Part shown: piece after piece, positions 40,314-48,805 of the stretch
How the letters are laid out: the number at the start of each line of letters is the position of its first letter
Numbering within the stretch: the first letter of the stretch is position 1
Assembly: GCF_001665785.1 (NCBI RefSeq)
Contig: NZ_LZSO01000050.1
Coordinates: 62,001-126,000, forward strand
Length of the DNA stretch: 64,000 nucleotides
Source: Mycolicibacterium peregrinum
GTDB taxonomy: Bacteria; Actinomycetota; Actinomycetes; Mycobacteriales; Mycobacteriaceae
Reading direction: 5' to 3'
The notes under the pieces: generated by a model
Database searches by the model: none
The model's input: only the letters and a program-made list of their open reading frames with translations
Told to the model about the DNA's origin: nothing
Translations under genes and position numbers: made by a program

Positions 40314-41813
40314 GTGGAATTCCCCACCAAGTCTCAAATCGAAGCCTGGACCACGACGCACCTGGAAACCGCAGCCAAGCTGTGGACCGAGCGCGCCAAG
40401 CTCATTCAGGAGAACTACGCGACGGCCCAGAACGCGTTGAGCGGGGCACACTGGTCTGGTTCCGGATCAGACCAGGCCCAAGATCGGCTCTTCCGCGATG
40501 TTGTGGGCATGCGGGGGGCGGAGGATCAACTCCGCAAGGCCGCCGATGTCGCAACGAAGGGAGCTGAGTCGATAGCCGATGCGCGCAAAGCCGCGCTGGC
40601 AGCTATCCGCAACGCCGAGAACCGACTCTTCGAAGTCAGAGAAGACCTGACTCTCAGGGACCGATTGCCCAACTTCCCCAACCCTTTCCGCTGGCTTCGA
40701 GAACACCTTGCCAGAGCGCTCGAAGCCGATATCCGAGCGCAAGCATTGCTTCTCGCCGCGACCGACGAACGAATCAGTTCAGAGCTCAAGAAGATCTCGG
40801 CCTCACTGCGGGAGTTCAATTCTGAAGGCACAGGCCCGACACCTGACAACCCGAGCAATCCGGATGGGCCGAAAATCATCGGGCCGGCAGGACCACTCAA
40901 GTACGAACAGGACAAATACGACCTGCAGGTCACCTTCCCGGATGGGCAAGGACCGACGTTCGGTGGGGACCCGGCGACCCACGATGCCCACTGGGATCCG
41001 ATCGATGAAATACCCCGCGACCCTGACAGCGAGAAGGCAAGCGATGAGGTCGGGAAACGTACGATCCCCACTGGGACCGCCCTCGGCCCAAACGGTGAAC
41101 GGATCGCATTCTTCAGCTACCCGGATGGCAAAGAAGTACAGGGAACGAACCCTTATTCCACGCCCGGGAAGGCCTGGGATTTCACCGACCCAGACAATCC
41201 GCAGCCATTAGGACCGGTCACGTATTTAGGACCCGACGGTAAGACGAAATTACCGATATACCAGCCCACCGGTGCGTATGACAAAGCCACTGGAAAAATG
41301 GTTGTCGTAGGAAACATTACAAATCAGGCCGGAAAAATCGAACGATACATGTTTGAGTCTGACATCAAACCAGGGCAAACACCTGCCGACTGGATGCAAA
41401 CACTACATATGTCAGGGAAGATCGAAGGTATGCCGGGAGCGCGCGAGAGCCAACTAGTTGCGCTGAAAGGCGGCGGGTTTGCGTTGGTCGGTTCTGACAA
41501 TTTCGACCCCAGAACCCATCCTCCCCGCGAAGCTATCAGTGCAGTGACCGCCTCAACAACAGAAGGCTTGAAGACGGCGGTTCCCACCACAATTCTCGCA
41601 CCAGTTTCGACAGTATCGAATCACGGATTCGCTGCACCATACGGCCCGACAGTTATCGACACCACATACGATCCGAGGACCGGACAAGAGTCGATAGAAC
41701 TACGCGTAAGCACTTGGGATGGCGTCAATTTCGAACAACCTGATCCCAAAAAACCACTTCCTATTCCGTACAATCCGCAGACGTATGTGACAGCATTTAC
41801 AGTTCAGCATTGA
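40314..41813 (+). CDS. WXG-headed large protein, candidate type VII effector or toxin
   Basis: A 499-residue protein. Residues 1-120 are helical with a WSG motif at 47-49 (SGAHWSGSGSDQAQDRLFRDV), as in WXG100/LXG-type heads of type VII substrates. Helices continue to about 170, followed by a Pro/Gly/Asn-rich linker (GTGPTPDNPSNPDGP), then about 300 residues I do not recognise, with DPDNPQPLGPVTYLGPDGKTKLPIYQPTGAYDKATGKMVVVGNI-type turns rich in Gly, Asp and Pro. The second half (about 41200-41800) is visibly more AT-rich, with ATA and TTA codons, unlike neighbouring genes, suggesting acquisition from elsewhere. Start GTG 40314. A polymorphic-toxin role is inference. Confidence 0.65.
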   Translation: MEFPTKSQIEAWTTTHLETAAKLWTERAKLIQENYATAQNALSGAHWSGSGSDQAQDRLFRDVVGMRGAEDQLRKAADVATKGAESIADARKAALAAIRNAENRLFEVREDLTLRDRLPNFPNPFRWLREHLARALEADIRAQALLLAATDERISSELKKISASLREFNSEGTGPTPDNPSNPDGPKIIGPAGPLKYEQDKYDLQVTFPDGQGPTFGGDPATHDAHWDPIDEIPRDPDSEKASDEVGKRTIPTGTALGPNGERIAFFSYPDGKEVQGTNPYSTPGKAWDFTDPDNPQPLGPVTYLGPDGKTKLPIYQPTGAYDKATGKMVVVGNITNQAGKIERYMFESDIKPGQTPADWMQTLHMSGKIEGMPGARESQLVALKGGGFALVGSDNFDPRTHPPREAISAVTASTTEGLKTAVPTTILAPVSTVSNHGFAAPYGPTVIDTTYDPRTGQESIELRVSTWDGVNFEQPDPKKPLPIPYNPQTYVTAFTVQH

Positions 41814-41826
41814 TATGGAGCGCCCA

Positions 41827-42462
41827 ATGAACCAGGTGAAACATGATCAGATAGGCGATAACGGCTACTGCGCCTTACCCAAGCCCCGTCCCGAAATTTC
41901 CCGAGCACTGATTTCACGCCATTCATCGTTGCTGTTCTTGCTTGTCTCCGTGTCGGCCCTGGCAGTCGGCGCATGCACACACCAGGTCACCGGCACCGCC
42001 CGGGCTGAACCTGCGCCTCGCATCTTCCCCGATCTGAGCGCTTTCACCCCCTCCGACCCCGATGTCTTCTATGTGCCTTTGCGCGGCGGTCCGTCCTATC
42101 AGTTCGTTACACCAACCGGAGTGGAATGCAGAATCACCCTTAGCAGCATGGGTTGCACGGGGAGATTCTCAACCGACCCCTACACACCCACCGACAAACT
42201 CTGCGCGAGCGCGGGACCAAAGGATCAAGCCAAGACGAGCCCGCCATACAGCTATACGATCAACGTCTCCGACGGAGACTGCCCTGCCGGTACGACCTCG
42301 AACAGCCGACGACTCGACGTCGGCCAGAAACTGGTCGCCGACTGGGGACCACAGGTCGGTGCATTTACCTGCGCCGTAGGCGAGCATGGCCTCGTCGCGT
42401 GCATCGACCCCCGCCATAACCACGGGTTCGTCATCGAACCCACCGGCGCCTGGACCTTCTGA
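41827..42462 (+). CDS. lipoprotein, possible partner or immunity protein
   Basis: A 211-residue lipoprotein. The signal LLFLLVSVSALAVGAC places the lipid-modified Cys near residue 51 after a long charged leader, and the CTHQVTGTARAEP that follows is a common mycobacterial lipoprotein start. The mature domain has about six cysteines (VECRITLSSMGCTGRF, KLCASAGP, GDCPAG, FTCAVGEHGLVACIDP) probably forming disulfides. GGAG lies 6 bp before ATG 41827, favouring it over ATG 41815. It begins 13 bp after the WXG-headed gene and ends the cassette. Function unknown; immunity or surface receptor are guesses from position. Confidence 0.65.
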   Translation: MNQVKHDQIGDNGYCALPKPRPEISRALISRHSSLLFLLVSVSALAVGACTHQVTGTARAEPAPRIFPDLSAFTPSDPDVFYVPLRGGPSYQFVTPTGVECRITLSSMGCTGRFSTDPYTPTDKLCASAGPKDQAKTSPPYSYTINVSDGDCPAGTTSNSRRLDVGQKLVADWGPQVGAFTCAVGEHGLVACIDPRHNHGFVIEPTGAWTF

Positions 42463-42491
42463 GCCGCGCCACCTGTGCCAGACTCGGCGGG

Positions 42492-43043
42492 GTGAGTGCA
42501 CTCGAGCCGGCCCGCATCGCGCCGGGCGGATTCCGCGAGCTGGGCCCGGTCAACTGGGCCATCGCCAAACTGGGCGCCAGGGCTATCCGGGCACCGAGGT
42601 TCACCCTGATGAACGTGCTTGGCCAGCACAAGCTGCTGTTCCTGGCCTGGCTGCCGTATTCGGGCCTGCTGCTCGGCCCGCTGGGCAAGTTGTCCCGTCA
42701 GGATGCCGAGCTGGTCATCCTGCGGGTGGGGCATCTGCGGGATTGCGAATACGAGCTGCAGCAGCATCGCCGGCTGGCCCGCAGCCGCGGTGTCGACGCC
42801 GAGACTCAGGCCCGCATCTTCGAGGGGCCCGACGCTGAAGGCTTGACCGATCGACAGCGGGTGTTGGTCACTGCGACCGATGAGTTCGTCGTCACCCGGT
42901 CGGTCTCATCCGAGACCTGGGCCGCCCTGTCGAAGCTGTTGACCAAGCAGCAGCTCATCGAATTCTGCTTGCTGGCAGCCCAATACGACGGTTTGGCCGC
43001 CACCATGACGACGCTGCGAGTCCCGCTGGACTTCCCCGACTAG
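42492..43043 (+). CDS. carboxymuconolactone decarboxylase-family protein (Rv0464c-like)
   Basis: A 183-residue AhpD/CMD-like helical protein: RFTLMNVLGQHKLLFLAWLPYSGLLL, SRQDAELVILRVGHLRDCEYELQQHRRLA and ALSKLLTKQQLIEFCLLAAQYDGLAATMTTLRVPLD. A single Cys followed by EYELQQH stands where AhpD enzymes have CxxC-x3-H, so only part of the peroxidatic site is present. It may have a CMD-type or general peroxidase-related role. GTG start 42492. Confidence 0.8.
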   Translation: MSALEPARIAPGGFRELGPVNWAIAKLGARAIRAPRFTLMNVLGQHKLLFLAWLPYSGLLLGPLGKLSRQDAELVILRVGHLRDCEYELQQHRRLARSRGVDAETQARIFEGPDAEGLTDRQRVLVTATDEFVVTRSVSSETWAALSKLLTKQQLIEFCLLAAQYDGLAATMTTLRVPLDFPD

Positions 43044-43073
43044 GCCGCATTACCGCGACGCCTGCCAGAAGCA

Positions 43074-43343
43074 CTACAGGTACGTGACACCCAGCAGCAC
43101 CAGCGAGAACAACACCGGGGACACCGGCAGGGTCCACAGGAACGCCGCCCAGGTGTGGGATTTCTGCTGGTACTTACGCCGGCCGAAGTAGGCCCCTGCG
43201 GCCCCGCCGATGAGGGACAGGGCCGCGACCAACAGCACCCAGATGTTGACGCGGGAGCCCTCGGTCGCCAATGTGATGGCGGCCAGCCACACAATGTGGC
43301 CGACCACCAATCCGGCTATGCCGGCGACGATTTCGTTTCTCAA
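43074..43343 (-). CDS. small membrane protein (Rv0463-like)
   Basis: An 89-residue protein with three hydrophobic segments: EIVAGIAGLVVGHIVWLAAI, INIWVLLVAALSLIGGAAGAYFG-type residues and AAFLWTLPVSPVLFSLVLLGVTYL. Start is TTG at 43343, which overlaps the lpdC stop (TTTTGAG), so it is coupled to lpdC. A longer frame would run into lpdC. Function unknown; order lpdC-Rv0463 is conserved. Confidence 0.75.
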   Translation of the reverse strand: MRNEIVAGIAGLVVGHIVWLAAITLATEGSRVNIWVLLVAALSLIGGAAGAYFGRRKYQQKSHTWAAFLWTLPVSPVLFSLVLLGVTYL

Positions 43344-44734
43344 AAGTTGATCATGTGGCCGGTCAGCCCGTGGAAGCATTCCTGCAGCGCCTCCGACAGG
43401 GTCGGGTGGGTGTGCACGTTGCGGGCCAACTCGTTGGCGGTCAGGTCCCACTTCTGCGCCAGGGTCAGCTCCGGCAGCAGCTCGGAGACGTCCGGCCCGA
43501 TCAGGTGTCCGCCGATCAGTTCGAGGTGCTTCTTGTCGGCGATCAGCTTCACGAAACCGGTCGGATCCGCCAGGCCGTGTGCCTTGCCGTTGGCGGTGAA
43601 CGGGAACTTGGCGACGACGACGTCGTAACCCTCGGCCTTGGCCTGCTCTTCGGTGAGCCCGAAGCTGGCGACCTGCGGCTGGCAGAACGTGGCGCGCGGC
43701 ATCATCCGGTAGTCACCCAGCGCGAGAGTCTCTGCGCCGGCAATGGTTTCAGCGGCGACGACGCCCTGGGCCTCGGCCACGTGGGCCAGCTGCAGCTTGC
43801 CGGTGACATCGCCGATGGAGTAGATGCCGGGCACGTTGGTACGCATGTAGTCGTCGATCGCGATGGCGCCGCGGTCGGTCAGCGCGACGCCGGCGGCCTC
43901 CAGGCCGAAGCCCTCGACATTGGGCCCGAATCCGATGGCCTGCAGCACCTTGTCGGCCTTGAGCTCCTCGGTCTTGCCGTCCTTGCTGACGGTGACCGTG
44001 ACCGTCGATCCGTCGTCTGAAATGCCCTCGACCTTGGTACCGGTGAGGATCTTGACGCCCAGCTTCTTGTACTGCTTCTCGATCTCCTTGGAGACCTCGG
44101 CGTCCTCGTTGGGGAGCGCGCGCGGCAGGAACTCGACGATGGTGACGTCGACGCCGTAGTTCTTCAGCACGTAGGCGAATTCCATGCCGATCGCACCGGC
44201 GCCGGCGATGACGATCGAGCCCGGCAGCTCGCGAGAGAGGATCTGGGTTTCGTAGGTGACGACGTTCTCGGACAGCGAGGTGCCCGGCACCAGACGGGTC
44301 GACGATCCGGTGGCGATGATCGCGTTGTCGAAGGTGAGCTCCTCGGTCCCCCCCTCGTTGAGCTTCACCGACATGGACTTGGGACCGGTGAAGGTGCCAT
44401 AGCCGTGAACCTCGGTGATCTTGTTCTTCTTCATCAGGAAGTGCACACCGGCCACACGCCCGTCGGCGACCTTGCGGCTGCGGTCGAAGGCGGCACCGTA
44501 ATCGAAGGTGGCCTCACCGCTGATCCCGAAGGTCTTGGCTTCTTTGTTGAAGATGTGTGCGAGTTCCGCATTGCGCAGCAACGCCTTGGACGGGATACAC
44601 CCGACATTGAGGCACACACCGCCCCAGTACTTGGGCTCGACAATTGCGGTGCTCAACCCCAGTTGGGCGGCACGAATGGCCGCGACGTATCCACCGGGAC
44701 CAGCTCCGAGAACGACAACGTCAAAGTGGGTCAC
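43340..44734 (-). CDS. lpdC: dihydrolipoamide dehydrogenase LpdC
   Basis: A 464-residue flavoprotein. FAD motif VVVLGAGPGGYVAAIRAAQLG, redox-active C41/C46 in GGVCLNVGCIPSK, NAD motif VIAGAGAIGMEFAYVL, GRNTNVP-type second FAD site (IYSIGDVTGKLQLAHVAEAQG), and the dimer-interface catalytic His-Glu in NVHTHPTLSEALQE. It is the E3 of pyruvate and branched-chain keto-acid dehydrogenase complexes and of peroxynitrite reductase in M. tuberculosis. It is followed by the small Rv0463-like gene with overlap. Confidence 0.96.
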   Translation of the reverse strand: MTHFDVVVLGAGPGGYVAAIRAAQLGLSTAIVEPKYWGGVCLNVGCIPSKALLRNAELAHIFNKEAKTFGISGEATFDYGAAFDRSRKVADGRVAGVHFLMKKNKITEVHGYGTFTGPKSMSVKLNEGGTEELTFDNAIIATGSSTRLVPGTSLSENVVTYETQILSRELPGSIVIAGAGAIGMEFAYVLKNYGVDVTIVEFLPRALPNEDAEVSKEIEKQYKKLGVKILTGTKVEGISDDGSTVTVTVSKDGKTEELKADKVLQAIGFGPNVEGFGLEAAGVALTDRGAIAIDDYMRTNVPGIYSIGDVTGKLQLAHVAEAQGVVAAETIAGAETLALGDYRMMPRATFCQPQVASFGLTEEQAKAEGYDVVVAKFPFTANGKAHGLADPTGFVKLIADKKHLELIGGHLIGPDVSELLPELTLAQKWDLTANELARNVHTHPTLSEALQECFHGLTGHMINF

Positions 44735-44764
44735 GACCCCACCCTAGTGGGCGGCGCAATGGTG

Positions 44765-45259
44765 CTACCGGGCGATCCAGCCGAACACGTAGGCGCCGTA
44801 GAAAACCGCTGCTGCGGCCATTGCCGCCACCGGCGCCGACATCAGGGCGATGGCCAGGGCCGATACCACCGGTTTGCGTTGCGCCGTCGATGCCAACAGC
44901 GCACCGACCGTGGTGACGACGACGTAGGCCAGCGCCGCGAACACCGGCCAGGTCTTGTCGACCGATTGGTACCAGTAGTAGTACAGGCCTGCGCCGGCGG
45001 CGGCGGAGACGAACCAGACCCCGGCCAGCACGCCCACGAACGTCCACCACTTCACCGACAGATAGGACCCCTCGACCACGACGGACGGGGCCGGGGCGGG
45101 CAGCGGCGCCGAGGGCGCGTCGTCGGTTTCCGTCTGGTCCGGCGTCATGTCTTCCGCAGGTGTTGCGGCGGCCGACCATTCGTCGGCGACCATCTCGTTT
45201 TCCCCGGTGTCGAACAGCGGGGCGAAGTCCGCGGTGGAGGTGTCGACGTCCTCAGCCAT
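44765..45259 (-). CDS. membrane protein (Rv0461-like)
   Basis: A 164-residue protein: an acidic Pro/Thr-rich cytoplasmic N-terminus (about 1-65) followed by four membrane segments (WWTFVGVLAGVWFVSAAAGAGLYYYW; TWPVFAALAYVVVTTVGALLA; VVSALAIALMSAPVAAMAAAAVFYGAYVFGW). ATG at 45259 is used; a longer reading runs into the upstream gene. It overlaps the preceding small membrane gene by 8 bp and is 30 bp before lpdC, so the three are probably one operon. Confidence 0.75.
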   Translation of the reverse strand: MAEDVDTSTADFAPLFDTGENEMVADEWSAAATPAEDMTPDQTETDDAPSAPLPAPAPSVVVEGSYLSVKWWTFVGVLAGVWFVSAAAGAGLYYYWYQSVDKTWPVFAALAYVVVTTVGALLASTAQRKPVVSALAIALMSAPVAAMAAAAVFYGAYVFGWIAR

Positions 45260-45530
45260 GGGATGCCACCTGGATGATCGCCAGCGCACCGAACCAGCCG
45301 GGCGCGATGGCCAGCGCGAACGCCCCGAGCGTGGTGACCCAGCGCCGCCCCGCGACCAGGACCAGGAGCGTCCCGAGAACACCGGGGACTCCGAGGACGA
45401 GGGCGATCACCACATCAGGCCTAACGGAGACCGTCACCAGCAGTGTCGTAGCGATCCCGGCGAGGAGCCCGACCGCTACGCCGACCGACATTGCGCCGGT
45501 CAGCAGCCACGCCCGTGGCAGCGGAATCAC
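45252..45530 (-). CDS. small membrane protein (Rv0460-like)
   Basis: A 92-residue protein with three hydrophobic segments (AWLLTGAMSVGVAVGLLAGIATTLLV; VVIALVLGVPGVLGTLLVLVAG; TTLGAFALAIAPGWFGALAII). It overlaps the next membrane-protein gene by 8 bp and keeps the gene order before lpdC. No function can be inferred. Confidence 0.65.
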   Translation of the reverse strand: MIPLPRAWLLTGAMSVGVAVGLLAGIATTLLVTVSVRPDVVIALVLGVPGVLGTLLVLVAGRRWVTTLGAFALAIAPGWFGALAIIQVASHG

Positions 45531-45694
45531 CCTTCGACGATAACGCCGCGATCCCGTACGACAGCGGCACGCGTGCGGCGCGCCCCGGCCGATATCGATT
45601 CGTAGCCATCCGTGGCCCGACCGGCTCCGAATGGTCTATGAGGATCGCGGCCGCGATCTGTCCCTCGACCGACGAGCAGCAGAAAGGCGCCCCT

Positions 45695-46171
45695 GTGCCG
45701 AAATCCCTGACTCCGCATTTCGCCGACGTCCAAGCTCACTACGACCTGTCCGACGACTTCTTCCGCCTGTTCCTCGATCCGACGCAGACCTACAGCTGCG
45801 CGTATTTCGAGCGCGACGACATGAACTTGGAGGAAGCGCAGATTGCCAAGATCGACCTCGCGCTGGGCAAGTTGGGGCTGGAGCCGGGGATGACGTTGCT
45901 CGACGTCGGGTGCGGTTGGGGAGCGACCATGCGACGCGCCATCGAACGCTACGACGTCGACGTGGTGGGACTGACGCTGTCGAAGAACCAGGCTGCGCAC
46001 GTCAGCCGGATGTTCGACGGTATGGAAACCGCCCGCGGGGCCAACCGGCAGCAGGCCGTCGCGACCCAGTCCGACGAGGTCTACGAGCGTTACGTGAAGT
46101 ATCTGACGGGCTGCGCCGAGCTGTTCCGCCGTCGCCAGACCGACGTGGTCCAGTTCACCTTGGCGAAGTAG
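45695..46171 (+). pseudogene. pcaA: pcaA-like cyclopropane mycolic acid synthase with in-frame internal deletion
   Basis: The 158-residue frame starts LTPHFADVQAHYDLSDDFFRLF, includes the SAM motif LLDVGCGWGATMRRAIERYDVDVVGLTLSKNQ, reaches MFDGMETAR, and then continues directly with GANRQQAVATQSDEVYERYVKYLTGCAELF and DVVQFTLAK, the normal C-terminus. Full-length PcaA (about 287 residues) has about 129 residues between these points, including the GAFEHFG and substrate-pocket segments and bicarbonate-site residues, all missing here. Similarity to PcaA as I recall it is very high on both sides. Start GTG 45695 with AGAAAGG upstream. The frame is intact, so a short SAM-binding protein could still be made. 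Junction near 46045. Confidence 0.8.
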
Positions 46172-46685
46172 GCACCGATCGCGCAGGTACCGGGCAGGCG
46201 TCGGCGGCTTCGTCGACCAGGTGGCTGCCGGTATCGGGAGGGCGGGCGCCGGCGCTGTACTGCGCGCCCGTCACCGGGGGTTGCTCGGCCAGCAGGGCAT
46301 TCTCCTCGTCGGTGAACGCCCGGCCACGCGACAGGAAGCGCATGCCCTCGGGTGCTTCCAGGCTGAACCCACCGCCCCGCCCGGGGACGACGTCGATCAC
46401 CAACTGTGTGTGCTTCCAGGCCTCGAACTGCGGGCCGGAGATCCACACGGGCACACCGAAGATCCCTTTGCTCCTCGCGTCCGCACCGCCCACGTCGAGC
46501 ACCGCCAGCACGATGTCGCGGTCCCCGACGATGAACTCCCCGTCGGGATAACACATCGGCGACGATCCGTCGCAGCACCCACCGGACTGGTGGAACATCA
46601 ACGCCCCGTGACGCTCCTGCAACCGCGCCAGCAGATCAGCGGCGGCCACAGTGATCAGGGCCCGCGCCGGTGCTCGACTCATCAC
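46155..46685 (-). CDS. DUF779 protein (Rv0459-like)
   Basis: A 176-residue protein with the DUF779 core: LLARLQERHGALMFHQSGGCCDGSSPMCYPDGEFIVGDRDI, then GVPVWISGPQFEAWKHTQLVIDVVPGRGGGFSLEAPEGMRFLSR. The GGCCDGS cysteines may bind metal. DUF779 genes usually sit beside an aldehyde dehydrogenase and are thought to assist alcohol/aldehyde metabolism; here no aldehyde dehydrogenase adjoins. The C-terminus is about 13 residues longer than I recall for M. tuberculosis and overlaps the convergent pcaA-like remnant by 17 bp. Confidence 0.85.
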   Translation of the reverse strand: MMSRAPARALITVAAADLLARLQERHGALMFHQSGGCCDGSSPMCYPDGEFIVGDRDIVLAVLDVGGADARSKGIFGVPVWISGPQFEAWKHTQLVIDVVPGRGGGFSLEAPEGMRFLSRGRAFTDEENALLAEQPPVTGAQYSAGARPPDTGSHLVDEAADACPVPARSVPTSPR

Positions 46686-46750
46686 GTCCTCACTTCCACG
46701 GGCCAGTGGTGTTGTTCAGCTCACAGTACTCGCGCAGTCACAATGGACAG

Positions 46751-48745
46751 GTGGCTGAGGACCCTTATCTGTGGCTTGAGGACATCACCGGCGACGACGC
46801 CTTGGCGTGGGTGCGTGCCCACAACGAGCCGACGATCGCCCAGCTGAACGGTGAACGTTTCGAGACGATGCGCTCCGAGATACTGGAGATCCTCGACACC
46901 GATGCGCGGATCCCCTACCCGGGCCGGCGTGGTGAGTTCCTGTACAACTTCTGGCGCGACGAGGCGAATCCGCGCGGCCTGTGGCGGCGCACGACGCTGG
47001 AGAGCTACCGCACCGACGATCCGGATTGGGACGTGATCCTGGATCTGGACGAGCTGGCCCGTGCCGAGGACGAGAACTGGGTGTGGTCCGGGCCCGAGGT
47101 GATCGAGCCGGATCACACGCTGGCCATGATCAGCCTGTCCCGCGGCGGCGCCGACGCCACTGTGGTGCGCGAGTTCGACATGCGGACAAAAGAATTCGTC
47201 TCGGGTGGGTTCGAGTTGCCCGAGGCCAAGTCGTCGGTGTCCTGGGAGGACGAGGACACCCTGTTGGTGTGCACCGACTTCGGCGAGGGCGCGATGACCG
47301 AGTCCGGTTATCCACGGGTCGCCAAGCGGTGGCGGCGTGGCCGACCGTTGGCCGAGGCCGAGACGGTGTACGAGGCGGAGCCAACCGATGTCCGGGTGAT
47401 CGCATCGGTCGACCGGAGCCCGGGCTTCGAGCACACCCGCCTGGGCCGCTACACCGACTTCTACCACCGCATCCGCTACGAGCTGCGCGACGGTGAGCTG
47501 ATCGAGATCAAGGTCCCGACCGACTCGTCACTGTCGCTGCACCGCGAGTGGTTGTTGATCTCCCTGCGGAGCGACTGGCAGGTGGGTGACGTCACCTACC
47601 CGGCCGGCGCCCTGCTGGGCACCAAGTTCGACGACTTTCTTTCCGGCACAGCCGATCTTGCGATGGTCTACGAGCCGGATGAACACAGCAGCCTGGCCGG
47701 TGTGCAGTGGACCAAAGAGAAGCTGATCCTCGTCACGCTGCGTGATGTCGCCAGCCATGTCGAGATCGTCACTCCCGGCACCTGGGAGCACAGGGACGCA
47801 CCGGACATTCCACCCGCGACCGACACCATCGTCGTCGACTCCGATCACCTCGGCGACGAAGTCTTCTACAACTCAAGCGGATTCACCACCCCGTCAAAGC
47901 TGCTGTACGGCACTGCCGGAGGCCCGCTGGTCGAGGTCAAGTCGGCACCGGCGTTCTACGACGCCACGGGCATCGACGTCGAGCAGTTCTTTGCGACGTC
48001 CAAGGACGGCACGCAGGTGCCGTACTTCGTGGTCGGGCGCCGCGACGAACCGAGCCCCACCCACCTCTACGGTTACGGCGGGTTCCAGAATTCGTTGACC
48101 CCGGGCTACCTCGGCGGCGCGGGCCGCGCCTGGCTGGCCCGCGGCGGCACCTTCGTGCAGGCCAACATCCGCGGTGGCGGCGAGTACGGCCCGGACTGGC
48201 ACAAGCAGGCGATGCGGGAGAACCGCCGCCTGGTGTACGAGGATTTCGCCGCGGTGGCAGCAGATCTGGTGAGCCGCGGCATCACCACGGTCGAGCAGCT
48301 CGGCGCCTCCGGCGGCAGCAACGGTGGGCTGCTGATGGGCGTCATGCTGACCCACTACCCGGAGCTGTTCGGAGCGCTGGTGTGCAGCGTGCCGCTGCTG
48401 GACATGAAGCGCTTCCACCTGCTGCTGGCGGGTGCGTCGTGGGTGGCCGAGTACGGCAATCCCGACGATCCGGCGGACTGGGAGTTCATGTCGAAATATT
48501 CTCCGTACCAGAATATTTCGAAGGACGCGAAGTACCCACCGATCCTGATCACCACCTCGACCCGCGATGACCGGGTGCATCCCGGCCATGCCAGGAAGAT
48601 GACGGCGGCATTGGAGGCTGCCGGGCACCGGGTGCTTTACTACGAGAACATCGAGGGTGGCCACGGCGGCGCGGCCGACAACAAGCAGGCGGCGTTCAGA
48701 TCCGCGTTGACGTACGAGTTCCTCTGGCAAACGCTGAGCAGCTAG
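46751..48745 (+). CDS. prolyl oligopeptidase family serine peptidase (Rv0457c-like)
   Basis: A 664-residue S9 peptidase. The N-terminal segment DPYLWLEDITGDDALAWVRAHN precedes a seven-bladed propeller (about 70-390) and a C-terminal alpha/beta-hydrolase: YGYGGFQNSLTPGYLG, ANIRGGGEYGPDWHKQA, nucleophile Ser in GASGGSNGGLLMG, Asp in TSTRDDRVHPGHARKM and His in EGGHGG. It cleaves short peptides after Pro or related residues. GTG 46751 (VAEDPYLW) is chosen; the frame opens upstream to 46670 but those residues look non-coding and overlap the DUF779 start. Confidence 0.9.
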   Translation: MAEDPYLWLEDITGDDALAWVRAHNEPTIAQLNGERFETMRSEILEILDTDARIPYPGRRGEFLYNFWRDEANPRGLWRRTTLESYRTDDPDWDVILDLDELARAEDENWVWSGPEVIEPDHTLAMISLSRGGADATVVREFDMRTKEFVSGGFELPEAKSSVSWEDEDTLLVCTDFGEGAMTESGYPRVAKRWRRGRPLAEAETVYEAEPTDVRVIASVDRSPGFEHTRLGRYTDFYHRIRYELRDGELIEIKVPTDSSLSLHREWLLISLRSDWQVGDVTYPAGALLGTKFDDFLSGTADLAMVYEPDEHSSLAGVQWTKEKLILVTLRDVASHVEIVTPGTWEHRDAPDIPPATDTIVVDSDHLGDEVFYNSSGFTTPSKLLYGTAGGPLVEVKSAPAFYDATGIDVEQFFATSKDGTQVPYFVVGRRDEPSPTHLYGYGGFQNSLTPGYLGGAGRAWLARGGTFVQANIRGGGEYGPDWHKQAMRENRRLVYEDFAAVAADLVSRGITTVEQLGASGGSNGGLLMGVMLTHYPELFGALVCSVPLLDMKRFHLLLAGASWVAEYGNPDDPADWEFMSKYSPYQNISKDAKYPPILITTSTRDDRVHPGHARKMTAALEAAGHRVLYYENIEGGHGGAADNKQAAFRSALTYEFLWQTLSS

Positions 48746-48805
48746 CAGGGCCCTGCCGGGAATTGGTGCGCAACCGCGCCTGGTCGGGCCAGTATCGTTC
48801 TCGAA

